NCBI RefSeq assembly: GCF_014649795.1
Contig: NZ_BMTS01000018.1
Coordinates: 62,001-126,000 of the forward strand
Length of the DNA: 64,000 nucleotides
Direction: 5' to 3'
DNA from: Streptomyces melanogenes
GTDB taxonomy: Bacteria > Actinomycetota > Actinomycetes > Streptomycetales > Streptomycetaceae
Each line of letters opens with the position of its first letter. Positions within the stretch are counted from its first letter, which is position 1. Shown here piece after piece: positions 26,536 to 34,487 of the stretch. The translations under genes and the position numbers were made by a program. Under the pieces are notes generated by a model. It was not told where the DNA came from. It saw nothing but the letters and a program-made list of their open reading frames with translations, and ran no database searches.

Positions 26536-26742
26536 TCACCCTTCGACGACGACGTTCTCCGCCTGGGGACCCTTGGGCCCCTGAGTGACGTCGTACGTGA
26601 CCTGGTCGCCCTCCTGAAGCTCCTTGAACCCGCTGGTCTGGATCGCGGAGAAGTGGACGAACACGTCCGGGCCGCCGCCGTCCTGCGTGATGAAGCCGAA
26701 ACCCTTTTCCGCGTTGAACCACTTCACTGTGCCTGTTGCCAC
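26536..26742 (-). CDS. Cold-shock domain protein (CspA family)
   Basis: 68 aa. Complete CSD: TGTVKWFNAEKGFGFI (RNP1 KGFGFI) and DVFVHFSAI (RNP2), ending ENVVVEG. Binds single-stranded RNA/DNA; acts as RNA chaperone. GTG start with AAGGAG 6 nt upstream gives the standard length; the longer upstream frame is not coding. Monocistronic. Confidence 0.95.
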   Translation of the reverse strand: MATGTVKWFNAEKGFGFITQDGGGPDVFVHFSAIQTSGFKELQEGDQVTYDVTQGPKGPQAENVVVEG

Positions 26743-26967
26743 GCTGATCTCCTTCAAAGGCTCCGGGCGGCGCCATCGGCGCACCTGCGGAACCACTTCT
26801 GAACAGTGCTCAGGCGGACGGTACGGCTTCTCCGCGTCGACACGGCGGGAAGCCTCCCGCCCACCGGCCCTCAATCACTCGCAAAGGTGAACGCGCGGAG
26901 TGTTCGGGGGTCTTTCCGGACGCTGCCACCGGAAGCATCGTTCCGTGTCGGTGCACGTCCGGGCTCC

Positions 26968-28173
26968 TCAGAGAGGATTCGGGTGCGACCACAGCTGGTT
27001 GGCCGTGGCCCAGCAGTCCCAGATCTGCAGCAGGGATCCGTTGGCGGAGCCGCCCGCGTCCAGGCACTTGCCCGACGGTGGGTTGGTGAGCGTGCCGTTC
27101 GGGTTGAACCGCCACTGCTGGGCGCCGGTGCCGTTGCACGTCCACAGCTGGACGCGGGTGCCGTTCGCGCCGGCGCCGCCAGACACGTCCAGGCATTTGC
27201 CGGTGTGCGGGTTGACGACAGTGGAGCCTGCCGCCGTCCACCGCTGGTTCCAGTCGCCGGAGCAGTCCCAGAGCTGGACCGGGGTGCCGTCCGCGCTGCC
27301 CCATTCGCTGAGGTCCAGACAGCGTCCGCTTTGCCGTCCCACGATCGCGCTGCCCGTCGAGGCGCTCCCGTCGGGGGTGTAGGAGAAGTTCCGCACACCC
27401 AGGCCGGGGCCGCCGACCCACGGCTCGAAGCCCGCCTGCACGCTGGTCATGTACCAGGACAGTTGCAGGTAGCCGCGCGCCTTCGAGTCGTTGGTGAAGT
27501 CCTTGATGTTCACCGTCAGGGAGTCGACCGGCTGCTGCCTCACGTACGAAACGGTGTTCCACGTGAGGGTGACACCGTCGGCGGTGCTGCTCTGCGGGCC
27601 GTACCACACGTCCCAGTTGGCACCCTCCAGCCAGACGGTGCCGACCTCGCGGCCGTACGGTGTCGGGGGGCCTGCGTGGTTGGCCCAGATCATCAACTCC
27701 GTGCCGTTGTTCTGCCCGCTGGGGTGGGGGTTGGTGTCGAACCAGATGTCGTAGGCGGCGTCCCACTGGCCGTCGCCGGTGGTGGTGAAATCCACGTGGG
27801 ACTGCGGGTTGGTGAAGGACGACACCTGTTGTGGCAGTCCGTTGCCGCTGGAGCAGTTGCCCCAGTGGCAGCCCGCGTAGATCGACGGATAGCCGGCCGG
27901 CTTGGGGCTGCCGGGCAGGTTGTGGTAGCCCGAGGTGTACGTGAAGCCGCCGTCGAAGGCGTTGACGCACTGCCCGATCGTGTCGCCCCACTCGTTGTTC
28001 TGGACGATGTACGTGCCGCCCGACACGGCCGCGCTGCCGTACTGGTCGCAGAGGGGGCCGGTTGCCGACGCCGACGGCGCTGTCGCCAGTGACAGCGCGC
28101 CGAGGAGCACGGTGGCCAGCAGCCCCACCAACGCCCCGGCTCCGCGCCGTGGCCACCTGGGTACGTCACGCAT
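26968..28173 (-). CDS. Secreted GH12 glucanase with C-terminal ricin-type CBM13
   Basis: 401 aa. Signal peptide to about residue 38. GH12 beta-jelly-roll (about 40-262) with nucleophile region TELMIWANH (Glu near 160) and acid/base region GFEPWVGGPGL (Glu near 251). Then a ricin-B trefoil (about 272-400) with three repeats carrying RCLDLS, KCLDVS and KCLDAG plus QLWDC/QLWTC/QIWDC. GH12 enzymes cleave beta-1,4-glucan or xyloglucan; CBM13 commonly binds xylan. Divergent from a LacI regulator; a CGAAA-like operator lies at 28331-28343, 158 nt upstream, so induction by plant oligosaccharide is likely. Confidence 0.92.
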   Translation of the reverse strand: MRDVPRWPRRGAGALVGLLATVLLGALSLATAPSASATGPLCDQYGSAAVSGGTYIVQNNEWGDTIGQCVNAFDGGFTYTSGYHNLPGSPKPAGYPSIYAGCHWGNCSSGNGLPQQVSSFTNPQSHVDFTTTGDGQWDAAYDIWFDTNPHPSGQNNGTELMIWANHAGPPTPYGREVGTVWLEGANWDVWYGPQSSTADGVTLTWNTVSYVRQQPVDSLTVNIKDFTNDSKARGYLQLSWYMTSVQAGFEPWVGGPGLGVRNFSYTPDGSASTGSAIVGRQSGRCLDLSEWGSADGTPVQLWDCSGDWNQRWTAAGSTVVNPHTGKCLDVSGGAGANGTRVQLWTCNGTGAQQWRFNPNGTLTNPPSGKCLDAGGSANGSLLQIWDCWATANQLWSHPNPL

Positions 28174-28330
28174 GGCGGTTTCCTCCCTGTCACCCGGGCG
28201 CGTCCCGACGCACCTGGTGGGTCACCGTTGGTATGTCTTCTCGGGGCCGGAACGGCAGATGCCTCCACTGCGCAGGTGCGGTCATCTCGTCCGCGCCGGG
28301 GGCGATCGGCTCCGACCCCCAAGGCGAGGG

Positions 28331-28343
28331 CCGAATCTTTCGG
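28331..28343. promoter_or_regulatory. LacI-type operator 1 (GH12 side)
   Basis: CCGAATCTTTCGG: a CGAAA-N-TTTCG dyad with one mismatch, in the GH12/lacI-like intergenic region. Confidence 0.6.
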
Positions 28344-28466
28344 TAAGTTTCTCTCACCATCCCGGGCAACGTAGGGCACTCGCACAGCACCGTCAACGGA
28401 TATTTCGGGCAGGCCACCGAGAGGTCCGAGGGCTCCGCCGTCGGGCACCGGAAGGCACAAAACTTG

Positions 28467-28479
28467 CCGAAACACTCGG
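28467..28479. promoter_or_regulatory. LacI-type operator 2 (regulator side)
   Basis: CCGAAACACTCGG: half-site CCGAAA intact, right arm partly degenerate; 53 nt upstream of the LacI-family start. Suits autoregulation. Confidence 0.5.
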
Positions 28480-28532
28480 AGTTGAGGCGCGTATGCTGGC
28501 CACGACGAGTCGACACAGAGACGAGGTCGCCC

Positions 28533-29609
28533 ATGCCCGGCCGACGGAGCAGCAGCGCAACGACGGTCACGGCCGGGGCCACCGCTCCCGCCACCCGGGT
28601 CACCATCGCCGAGATCGCCCGCGAGGCCGGGGTGTCGGCGCCGACGGTCTCCAAGGTCCTCAACGGCCACGACCAGGTGGCGCCGGAGACCCGGGCCCGC
28701 GTCGAAGAACTGCTGCAACGGCACAACTACCTGCGCCGCCGCGCCCGTCCGAAGAAGACGGTCGGACTGATCGACCTGGTCATCCGCGAGGTGGACAGCC
28801 TGTGGGCCGGCGAGGTGCTGCAGGGCGTGCAGGGCGCTGCGGCCGAGCACGGCACCGAGGTCGTGGTGACCGCGACCCACGGAACCACCACGCAAACCGT
28901 GCGCTGGCTGGACAACGTGTCCAAGCGCGGCTCCGACGGGATCATCCTGGCGGTCACCGACCTCACCCCGGCGCAGCACAAGCAGGTCAACTCCCTGGAC
29001 ATCCCATTGGCCGTGGTCGACCCGGTCGGCAGCCTGGACGCCGGAGTGCCGACGGTCGGCGCGACCAACTGGCAGGGCGGCATGGCCGCGACCCAGCACC
29101 TGCTCGACCTTGGACACCGCAGGATCGGCATCCTGCAGGGCCTGGAGGAGGCCCTGTGCGCGCGGGCGCGCCTCGACGGATACCGCGCGGCGCTCGAAGG
29201 GGCGGGCATCGCGGTCGACCCGGCCCTCCAACAGCCCGGCGACTTCTACTACACCACCGGGTACGCCGGCATGCGCAACCTGCTGGCCCTCCCGAAGCCG
29301 CCCACCGCGGTCTTCGCGAGCAGCGACCTGATGGCCCTGGGCGCGTACGAGGCGATCCGGCAGGCCGGGCTGCGGGTCGCGACCGACGTGAGCATCGTCG
29401 GTTTCGACGACGTCCCGAACGCCGCCTGGGCCTCCCCGCCGCTGACCACGGTGCGCCAGCCGTTGCGCGAGATGGCGGCCCTCGCCGCCCGGATCGTGCT
29501 GCAGGGCGCGGAAGCGGTGCTGCCCGGCCCCACACTGCGGATGGAGCTGGCGACGCATCTGGTCGTCCGGGAGAGCACGGGGGCTGCGCCCGGCGTGTCC
29601 ACCAACTGA
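28533..29609 (+). CDS. LacI-family transcriptional regulator of the glucanase/xylanase island
   Basis: 358 aa from ATG 28533 (GAGG 7 nt upstream). LacI helix-turn-helix at about residues 24-70 (RVTIAEIAREAGVSAPTVSKVLNGHDQVAPETRARV) and a sugar-binding periplasmic-type domain with PTAVFASSDLMALGAYEAI and VGFDDVPNAAWASPPLTTVRQP. Flanked by the GH12 gene (divergent) and the GH10 gene (280 nt downstream), with CGAAA-N-TTTCG-like sites before all three. By analogy with Streptomyces xylan regulators such as BxlR it should repress until xylo- or gluco-oligosaccharides bind. Confidence 0.9.
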   Translation: MPGRRSSSATTVTAGATAPATRVTIAEIAREAGVSAPTVSKVLNGHDQVAPETRARVEELLQRHNYLRRRARPKKTVGLIDLVIREVDSLWAGEVLQGVQGAAAEHGTEVVVTATHGTTTQTVRWLDNVSKRGSDGIILAVTDLTPAQHKQVNSLDIPLAVVDPVGSLDAGVPTVGATNWQGGMAATQHLLDLGHRRIGILQGLEEALCARARLDGYRAALEGAGIAVDPALQQPGDFYYTTGYAGMRNLLALPKPPTAVFASSDLMALGAYEAIRQAGLRVATDVSIVGFDDVPNAAWASPPLTTVRQPLREMAALAARIVLQGAEAVLPGPTLRMELATHLVVRESTGAAPGVSTN

Positions 29610-29679
29610 GCCCGCCGCCCGGCCTGGTCGCGTTGCCGCAAGGGGACATGGGGCGGCGACAGGGCAGGTGCAGAGCGCG

Positions 29680-29692
29680 TCGAAAATTTCGA
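29680..29692. promoter_or_regulatory. LacI-type operator 3 (xylanase, distal)
   Basis: T-CGAAA-A-TTTCG-A, perfect CGAAA-N-TTTCG dyad, 198 nt upstream of the xylanase ATG. Confidence 0.65.
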
Positions 29693-29803
29693 GCCGAAAA
29701 TTCCATCGAGGGGTCCACTCGGCGCAGTTGAGGTTATGGGTGCGCAGTGTGTTGACGGCAAGGGAGGGTGCTCCTATGGTCCGTCACGCAAGTCGGGAAT
29801 GAT

Positions 29804-29818
29804 TCCGAAACTTTCGGA
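29804..29818. promoter_or_regulatory. LacI-type operator 4 (xylanase, proximal)
   Basis: TCCGAAA-C-TTTCGGA, perfect 7-bp arms about a central C, 71 nt upstream of the xylanase ATG. Best site of the four. Confidence 0.72.
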
Positions 29819-29889
29819 GAGCAGTGTGCCCGCGCTGAGCGGGTGCGCCGCCAAATCCTGCCCACCCCCACCCGGATGAAGGGGACGAG

Positions 29890-31260
29890 ATGGCATCCCG
29901 CACCACCATCGACCCACCTCCTCAGCGTCGGCCCCGACGCCCGCGCACCCGCAACGCACTCGTCGTCGGCACAGCGGCCCTGCTCGCCGCAGTCGGTGCT
30001 CCCGCCCTCGCGGGCACCACCCAGGCCGCCGGTACCCTCGGCGCCGCGGCCGCCGAGCAGGGCCGCTACTTCGGCGCCGCCGTCGCCACGAACCACCTGG
30101 GCGAAACCCCGTACGCCTCCACGCTGGACACCGAGTTCAGCTCGGTGACACCGGAGAACGAGATGAAGTGGGACGCCACCGAGCCCACCCGCGGCACCTT
30201 CACCTTCGGCTCCGCCGACCAGATCGTGAACCACGCCCAGAGCAGAGGCATGAAGGTCCGCGGACACACCCTGGTGTGGTACTCGCAACTGCCCGGCTGG
30301 GTCGGCAACCTCGGCGCGACCGACCTCAGATCGGCGATGAACAACCACATCACCCAGGTCATGCGGCACTACCAGGGCAGGATCCACTCCTGGGACGTCG
30401 CCAACGAGGCCTTCCAGGACGGCGACAGCGGCGCCCGGCGCAGCTCACCCTTCCAGGACAAGCTCGGCGACGGGTACATGGAGGAGGCGTTCCGCACCGC
30501 CCGCACCGCCGACCCGGCCGCCAAACTCTGCTACAACGACTACAACATCGACGGCATCAACGCGAAGAGCAACGCCGTCTACAACATGGTCAGGGACTTC
30601 AAGGCGCGCGGGGTACCGATCGACTGCGTCGGCTTCCAGTCCCACTTCAACAGCGCCTCCCCGGTCCCCTACGACTACAAAGAGAACCTCCAGCGCTTCG
30701 CCGACCTCGGGGTCGACGTGCAGATCACCGAGCTGGACATCGAGGGCTCGGGCACGGCACAGGCCGACAATTACAGCAGTGTGGTGAGGTCCTGCCTGGC
30801 GGTCTCGCGCTGCACCGGCATCACCGTCTGGGGTGTCACCGACAAGTACTCCTGGCGTGCCGGTGGAACACCACTGCTCTTCGACGACAACTACACCAAG
30901 AAGCCCGCGTACAACGCCGTGCTGGCGGCGCTCGGCGGCGGCAGTTCAGGCACCGCCACCTGCACGGCCACCTACAGCAAGGCCGAGGAGTGGAGTGACC
31001 GCTTCAACGGCAAGGTGACCATCACCGCGGGCAGTTCGGCGATCAGCAACTGGACCACGACCGTCACCGTCACACCTCCGGAGAAGGTCTCCGCCACCTG
31101 GAACGGCTCACCCACCTGGGACACCAGTGGCAACGTCATGACGATGCGGCCGAACGGCAACGGCAACCTGGCCGCCGGAGCATCGACGAGCTTCGGCTTC
31201 ACGGTCATGCGGAACGGCACCAGCACGCCCCCCGTGCTTGGCTCCTGCACCGCATCCTGA
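29890..31260 (+). CDS. Secreted endo-1,4-beta-xylanase (GH10) with CBM2
   Basis: 456 aa. Basic N terminus (RRPRRPRTRN) and signal peptide to about residue 47. GH10 barrel (about 50-345): acid/base Glu in SWDVANEAF (near 172), nucleophile Glu in ITELDI (near 281), ENEMKWD and GHTLVWYSQLPGW. Then a Gly/Ser linker (GGGSSGTA) and a CBM2 cellulose/xylan-binding module (about 355-456) bounded by the usual Cys pair (ATCTATYS ... LGSCTAS). Hydrolyses xylan outside the cell. Two LacI operator sites lie upstream; hairpin terminator downstream. Confidence 0.96.
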   Translation: MASRTTIDPPPQRRPRRPRTRNALVVGTAALLAAVGAPALAGTTQAAGTLGAAAAEQGRYFGAAVATNHLGETPYASTLDTEFSSVTPENEMKWDATEPTRGTFTFGSADQIVNHAQSRGMKVRGHTLVWYSQLPGWVGNLGATDLRSAMNNHITQVMRHYQGRIHSWDVANEAFQDGDSGARRSSPFQDKLGDGYMEEAFRTARTADPAAKLCYNDYNIDGINAKSNAVYNMVRDFKARGVPIDCVGFQSHFNSASPVPYDYKENLQRFADLGVDVQITELDIEGSGTAQADNYSSVVRSCLAVSRCTGITVWGVTDKYSWRAGGTPLLFDDNYTKKPAYNAVLAALGGGSSGTATCTATYSKAEEWSDRFNGKVTITAGSSAISNWTTTVTVTPPEKVSATWNGSPTWDTSGNVMTMRPNGNGNLAAGASTSFGFTVMRNGTSTPPVLGSCTAS

Positions 31261-31281
31261 CCGACCCGCACCCCTTGGTAC

Positions 31282-31319
31282 GTGTCCGGTGCGACGACCG
31301 CGCCGCCCGCGCCGGACAC
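31282..31319. terminator. Hairpin between convergent xylanase and SDR genes
   Basis: GTGTCCGG (31282-31289) pairs with CCGGACAC (31312-31319); the 22-nt loop can form extra GC pairs. Begins 22 nt after the xylanase stop. Confidence 0.6.
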
Positions 31320-31376
31320 GGCTGCCGGGAGCGGAGTTCGCGGATGCCGGACATGGGGCCGCGGCAGACCCCGCGT

Positions 31377-32072
31377 CTACCAGGGCACGACCTGCCCTTG
31401 GTGGTCGAGGAAGTGGAGACCGGGCTTCCCTGCGTGGCGCTCCATGGTCTCCGCCACCCCCGGCACACTCTCCTCCACGCTGAGGTCGGCCTCGGGGCCG
31501 CCGAGTTCGGTGCGGACCCAGCCCGGGTCCATGAGCAGCAGCGTCCGCGTGTCCTCGGCGTTGCGAGCGGCGTAGCTGCGCATCAGCTGGTTCAGCGCGG
31601 ACTTGCTGGCCCGGTACAGGTCCTGCCGGCCTTCGGTGTTCAAAGAGATGCTTCCCTGGCTGGAGGACATGACGCCGATGGTCCCCGTCGGGGCGACCAG
31701 CGGGCCGAGGGTCTCCACGACGCGCATCGGGCCGAGCGCGTTGGTGATCATGACCTCGGCGAACATGTCCGTCGAAACCTCGCCGATCGGCAGATCGCCG
31801 CGCGTAATGGCGGCGTTGACGAAGAGCAGGTCGAGCGTGCGCTGTGACAGCCGGTCGCGCAGTGCCGAGATCTGGTCCGGGTCGGTCATCTCCAGCGACT
31901 CTATGGTCAACTGGCCCCCGGACTCCTCCGCCAGGTCGTGGAGACCGGTGCGCCGGCTGCCCCGGACCGTGCCGATGACGTCCCAGTCACGACGGAGGTA
32001 CTCGGCGGCGAGCCCGAGGCCCAGGGTCCGTGAAGCCCCGATGATGAGAGCGGTCTTGCGGGTGTCGTTCAT
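31377..32072 (-). CDS. Short-chain dehydrogenase/reductase
   Basis: 231 aa from ATG 32072 (AGAGGAA 4 nt upstream; the ATG at 32087 is less well placed). Rossmann start TALIIGASRTLGLGLAAEYL, FVNAAIT in place of NAG, catalytic Ser in VMSSSQGSI and YRASKSALNQL with the YxxxK pair. NAD(P)-dependent oxidoreductase of unknown substrate. Divergent from a LysR regulator 114 nt away, which probably controls it. Confidence 0.87.
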   Translation of the reverse strand: MNDTRKTALIIGASRTLGLGLAAEYLRRDWDVIGTVRGSRRTGLHDLAEESGGQLTIESLEMTDPDQISALRDRLSQRTLDLLFVNAAITRGDLPIGEVSTDMFAEVMITNALGPMRVVETLGPLVAPTGTIGVMSSSQGSISLNTEGRQDLYRASKSALNQLMRSYAARNAEDTRTLLLMDPGWVRTELGGPEADLSVEESVPGVAETMERHAGKPGLHFLDHQGQVVPW

Positions 32073-32186
32073 GTGGTTCCTCTGCATGGTGTGTCAGTGC
32101 GTCAGGACTGTGGGAGTGCTGGTAAGTCTCCGAGCCCTTCGACCGGGCGTCCAATACCCTTCAAACCACATTGATACCGTTACGGC

Positions 32187-33113
32187 ATGGATCTGGATCT
32201 GCGAAAACTCCGCTATTTCGTGGCGGTGGCCGAGCACCGGCACTTCGGCCGGGCGGCACAGGCACTGTTCATCGCGCAGCCGGTCCTGAGCCGGCAGATC
32301 CGGGCGTTCGAGCAGGAGTTGGGATGCCCGCTGTTCACGCGGACCACGCGCAGCGTCGAGCTGACCCCTGCGGGGCAGCAGCTGTATGACGAGGCGTCAA
32401 GGATCACCACCGTGGTGGACGTTGCGCTGCGGCGCGTGCACGAGGCGCAGCGGGGCGAGCAGCGGCTCGTCGTCGCCTTCTCGGGCGGCCTGTACGTGTC
32501 GGAGGCGATCCGGGCGTTCACGGCGAGCCATCCGAACGTAGAGGTCGATGTCCTTCCGCTGACCTGGCCGGAACGGGACGCGCCGCTCCGCGACGGCCGC
32601 GCGCACGTGGGATACCTCCGGCGCCCCTTCGACGATTCGGGGCTGCACACCGTCCCCATCGGCCACGACACCAAGGTCGCGTGCCTGCCGGTGACGCACC
32701 CGCTGGCCAACCGCCACGCGCTCACCTCGGCCGACCTCGACGGCGAGCCGATGTTCGACGGCAGTACGCGGCGGACGTCCTCCCTGGAGGAGAAGTTCGA
32801 GCTCATCGCCTCCGGGCAGGGCATCGCGCTCCTCCCCGTCAGTATCGCTGCCTCGTACTCCCGCCCCGACCTCGTCTATCTGACCGTCACCGACGCCCTG
32901 CCCGTCGAGACCTGCCTGGCGGTATCCGAGAGCAACTTCACGGGTCCCGTACGGCACTTCGTGGACATCGCCACCGCGATACTGCGCCAGCGCTCCGGCG
33001 ACCGAGGGAGGGCGGCACGGTCAACTCAGGTTGCTGTGGGTGGTGTTACTTCCACGAGGCGGCCGGAGGAGAAGCACCAGCGGAGCCAGAGGACGGATTC
33101 GATGTCCCAGTAG
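32187..33113 (+). CDS. LysR-family regulator
   Basis: 308 aa. N-terminal winged helix (LRKLRYFVAVAEHRHFGRAAQALFIAQPVLSRQIRAFEQELG, residues 5-45) and effector domain. The last ~40 residues (after AILRQRSGDRGRAARS) are not conserved-looking and overlap the 3' end of the convergent gene at 33026 by 88 nt. Divergent from the SDR gene, the usual LysR arrangement, so the SDR is its likely target. Confidence 0.88.
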   Translation: MDLDLRKLRYFVAVAEHRHFGRAAQALFIAQPVLSRQIRAFEQELGCPLFTRTTRSVELTPAGQQLYDEASRITTVVDVALRRVHEAQRGEQRLVVAFSGGLYVSEAIRAFTASHPNVEVDVLPLTWPERDAPLRDGRAHVGYLRRPFDDSGLHTVPIGHDTKVACLPVTHPLANRHALTSADLDGEPMFDGSTRRTSSLEEKFELIASGQGIALLPVSIAASYSRPDLVYLTVTDALPVETCLAVSESNFTGPVRHFVDIATAILRQRSGDRGRAARSTQVAVGGVTSTRRPEEKHQRSQRTDSMSQ

Positions 33114-33856
33114 GGAGGGGCGGTCAGTCCGTCCTTGACGGCGAACCTGAAGCCTTGGGTGGCGAGGATCGCGCGGAGGGTAACGTGCACCCCGGCGTAG
33201 TCGTGGGCAACCTTGGTCCAGTCGGGGAAGACGGCGCCGCCGTGCACGCGTGCGTACCGCTCGACGAAGGCCGCCCATTCGGCGGCGCCCGTGATCTCGA
33301 GGACTGCGGCCGCGGGGTCGGTGACCTGGAGTTCCCAGGTGTGCCAGGGCCGTGGCTGGAGGGGCGATCCCTGGTCCAGGTACATGCGCCACATACCCGG
33401 ACCGTCGTGTTGTGCCGTGGAGGTGTACAGACCGAAGTGGAACGGCTTCGTACTGGGGGAAGCCGGTTCCCCGCGAGGGGTGGTGAACCGTGTGCGGGCC
33501 AGGGTGGGCTGCCGTGACGGCATCAGCTCGTGGGGGCCGGTGCCGATCCAGTGCTGGCGGGTGCGGTCCAGGGGGCCTCGCACGAGGCTCGGCTCCTCGC
33601 GGGCGAGACGGCGCAACAGTGCGCAGTTGTCGGCCACCTCGTCCGCATCGGCGGCTTCAACGAGGGTTCGCCCTCCGGTTCGGGCGGCCGTTTCGGGCTC
33701 GGTCCACAGCGACATGACCGCGGTGAAGTGCCGCAGGCCCGCGTCGGCGGCGGCGTCCGGATCCGTCGACGCGTCGAGGTCCGCCGCTCTGCGGGCCAGG
33801 ACGCGGATCGGTGGGGGTGCACGCCAGGTCTCCTTCCCGGCGGCACCCCCGTGCAA
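33026..33856 (-). CDS. Conserved protein of unknown function
   Basis: About 276 aa if started at TTG 33856 (GGAAGG 8 nt upstream, 26 nt after the preceding stop). Start is uncertain; no ATG lies in frame before the conserved part begins (HFTAVMSLWTEPETAARTGG). Mixed alpha/beta, Trp-rich toward the end (GMWRMYLDQGS, PRPWHTWELQV, EWAAFVERYARVHGGAVFPDWTKVAHDY, SVLWLRWCFSS). No signal peptide or known catalytic motif. Third gene in the direction toxin-like protein, secreted protein, this gene. Its 3' end overlaps the LysR gene. Confidence 0.6.
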   Translation of the reverse strand: MHGGAAGKETWRAPPPIRVLARRAADLDASTDPDAAADAGLRHFTAVMSLWTEPETAARTGGRTLVEAADADEVADNCALLRRLAREEPSLVRGPLDRTRQHWIGTGPHELMPSRQPTLARTRFTTPRGEPASPSTKPFHFGLYTSTAQHDGPGMWRMYLDQGSPLQPRPWHTWELQVTDPAAAVLEITGAAEWAAFVERYARVHGGAVFPDWTKVAHDYAGVHVTLRAILATQGFRFAVKDGLTAPPYWDIESVLWLRWCFSSGRLVEVTPPTAT

Positions 33857-33882
33857 TGCGGCCGCCTTCCGGTAGCGGCGGA

Positions 33883-34362
33883 TCAGCAGGAGAGGGCGAC
33901 TTCCTGGCCGAGGCCGTTGGTCGAGCTGGTGGGCGGCTGGTAGCCGGGCGGGAAGACGACCTTGAAGTACATCCGGCCGCGGTAGTTGCCGGGGCTGCAC
34001 TGGACGGCCGCGTTGTTCTGCGCCGTACGGGTGTTGTGCTGAGTGCGCAGCGCCGACTGGTTGACGAGCTGTCCGTTCTTGTACAGGGCCGCCCGTGTGG
34101 TGATCTCCGGAACCGGCGCCGAGCACGAGACGGTGACAACGACGTTGACCGTGCCGGGTACATGAGTGGAGTTGCGCGGACGCTGCACCTGCCCCTCACA
34201 CCGGATCACGGCGGATGCGTCCGCGTCGGACCCCGCCCTCCCGCCTTCGGCGGTCCCCGACTCGGCCGACTTCCCCGCGGGGACGGCAGCCGGGGCGGAC
34301 GGATCCCCCTCCGTGGGCCCGGCGGCCAGGGACGTCCCGGCGATGAGCCCGACAATCGCCAT
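33883..34362 (-). CDS. Secreted protein of unknown function downstream of the pore-forming protein
   Basis: 159 aa. Starts with a hydrophobic stretch (AIVGLIAGTSLAAG), though no basic residue precedes it from this ATG; a non-ATG start slightly upstream would lengthen the hydrophobic segment but a stop lies 15 codons above. Low-complexity Pro/Ala/Ser linker (about 20-50), then a ~100-aa beta-rich module with Cys in VIRCEGQ, VSCSAP, VQCSPG and VALSC, likely two disulfides. Ends QEVALSC at the very C terminus. 125 nt after the ETX/MTX2-like gene on the same strand. Function unknown. Confidence 0.65.
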   Translation of the reverse strand: MAIVGLIAGTSLAAGPTEGDPSAPAAVPAGKSAESGTAEGGRAGSDADASAVIRCEGQVQRPRNSTHVPGTVNVVVTVSCSAPVPEITTRAALYKNGQLVNQSALRTQHNTRTAQNNAAVQCSPGNYRGRMYFKVVFPPGYQPPTSSTNGLGQEVALSC

Positions 34363-34487
34363 CGACGCGGCCGCAGCCGCAGCCGACAGAAAGTATCCGA
34401 CTCGCTACAGAGAGTGGCGAAGCGGATCACTCCAACGTCACAGTCGACTCCCCACGACGGCGTAGGCGGCATGCGGGGAGCGTCTGG

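Noticed and set aside
26536..26874. N-terminally extended cold-shock protein
   Set aside because: The upstream part is not cold-shock-like, and GTG 26742 has an ideal AAGGAG site.
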